From positions 1-6,027 of the forward strand of contig JAADIW010000055.1 of NCBI GenBank assembly GCA_013151115.1: a stretch of 6,027 nucleotides of DNA, in the 5' to 3' direction. This DNA is from Caldisericota bacterium. GTDB lineage: Bacteria > Bipolaricaulota > Bipolaricaulia > Bipolaricaulales > Bipolaricaulaceae. Numbering within the stretch: the first letter of the stretch is position 1; every line of letters begins with the position of its first letter. Position numbers and translations under genes: made by a program. Positions 5,281-6,027 of the stretch are shown in pieces. The notes under the pieces are model-generated. The model was not told the DNA's origin, made no database searches, and saw only the letters and a list, made by a program, of their open reading frames with translations.

Positions 5281-6027
5281 ATACCTGGGCCGGGTCCTGT
5301 TCATCGACCTCTCCTCCCACCGGTACTGGGTAGAGGAGCGGGCCGAGCTTTTCCGAAAACGGCTCGGGGGGATCGGGGTCGCGATCGAGTTGTTGCACGA
5401 ACTCTGTCCGGAGGGGGTCGATCCCCTGGCCCCGGGTAACCCGGTGATCCTCGCGGTGGGTCCCCTGAGCGGCCTCTTCCCCCTGGCGTCGAAGACGGTG
5501 GCCGTGTTCAAGTCCCCCCACACCGGTAACCTGGGCGAATCCCACTGCGGCGGGCGCTCGGCGGTGGCCCTCAGGCTCGCGGGGTACGGCGCGGTGGTCA
5601 TCACGGGGAAGAGCGATGTACCCGTTTATGTCGTGATCGATGGCGAGGGGGTTCGCTTCCGGGACGCCCGGGCCCTCTGGGGCCTGTCCTCGTCGTTCAC
5701 CGTGGGGCGCATCATCCGCGAGCGGGAGGGCGGCGCGGGGACCCGGTCGATCCTCCGGATCGGGGTGGCGGGGGAGAACCTGGTGACCTACGCCAACGTG
5801 GTGGCCGAGAGCTACCGGCACTTCGGCCGCCTGGGCCTGGGGGCGGTGTTCGGGTCCAAGCACCTGAAGGCCGTGGTGATCGCCGGGAAGGGCCGCGTCC
5901 CCGTGGCCGATCCACCGGGCTATGGCCGCCTCTACCGCGAGCTCCACGAGCGCGCCGTTCGCTCCGAGCTCTTCAGGAAATACCACGACCTCGGCACCCC
6001 CCAGAACGTGCGCCACCTGAACGCCAT
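5279..6027 (+). CDS. aor: Aldehyde:ferredoxin oxidoreductase large subunit, N-terminal part
   Basis: This is the start of a tungsten (tungstopterin) enzyme that oxidises aldehydes to acids with ferredoxin-type acceptors, or runs in reverse. The frame is open to the right edge, giving about 249 of the usual 600 or so residues. It begins 'RYLGRVLFIDLSSHRYWVEE', the normal AOR opening. Next come 'LGGIGVAIELL', 'VGPLSGLFPLASKTVAVFKSP' and 'GNLGESHCGGRSAVALRLAGYGAVVITGK', which belong to the pterin-binding N-terminal domain. 'RLGLGAVFGSKHLKAVVIAGKG' is the other family hallmark. The cysteines for its 4Fe-4S cluster would lie beyond the window. No ATG, GTG or TTG exists in frame before about 5387; CTG 5285 is the only near-cognate. 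The bases GGATAGATAC would read ATG AGA TAC with a single G restored after GGAT, giving a four-base ATGA overlap with the ferredoxin stop. I infer a one-base loss there, in the assembly or the organism. The first annotated codon, AGA 5279, is therefore residue 2 of that reconstruction. Confidence 0.88.

Noticed and set aside
4766..6016. A 416-codon minus-strand frame opposite the ferredoxin and AOR genes.
   Set aside because: Its Arg/Pro-rich composition is a shadow of the GC-rich codons of the real plus-strand genes, which have clear motifs.

Overview
The window is a GC-rich piece of bacterial chromosome in which almost every codon third position is G or C. Its genes point to an anaerobic, sugar-using and possibly thermophilic bacterium. 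The ABC transporter with trehalose synthase TreT is an arrangement known from Thermotoga, Thermococcus and related organisms, and tungsten-type aldehyde:ferredoxin oxidoreductase (AOR) is typical of anaerobes. My best guess at lineage is a Bipolaricaulota (Acetothermia)-like bacterium, but that is an impression and not something the sequence proves.

Layout. Bases 1-93 hold either the tail of an upstream gene on the plus strand or the head of a divergent gene; I cannot decide which. From 110 to 4289 there is one plus-strand operon: a secreted sugar-binding protein (110-1282), a MalF-type permease (1260-2237), a MalG-type permease (2240-3059, broken by a frameshift near 2450) and a TreT-type trehalose glycosyltransferase (3096-4289). 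Between 4290 and 4872 there is no intact gene. This stretch contains the remains, on the minus strand, of an AAA/DUF4143-family ATPase that has lost its middle (4245-4728), then about 140 bases of non-coding DNA with an AT-rich patch and a small hairpin. From 4873 to the right edge lies a second plus-strand unit: a four-cluster ferredoxin-like protein (4873-5280) and the N-terminal part of an AOR large subunit (about 5279 to beyond 6027).

How the genes work together. The binding protein and two permeases would import an alpha-glucoside, most likely trehalose (or maltose). TreT reversibly interconverts trehalose with glucose plus a nucleotide-activated glucose, so import and cytoplasmic use are linked. 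No ATPase subunit is encoded here, so a MalK/MsmK-like ATPase must come from elsewhere in the genome. The ferredoxin-like protein would carry electrons for the AOR, as AorA does for AorB.

Points of interest. (1) A textbook intrinsic terminator hairpin sits just after the binding-protein stop codon and inside the only open N-terminal extension of the first permease. (2) Three places look like single- or double-base indels: the MalG-type permease, the start of the AOR gene and the start of the ATPase remnant. They could be assembly errors or real lesions. I found no CRISPR array, no RNA gene, no insertion sequence and no clearly new system.
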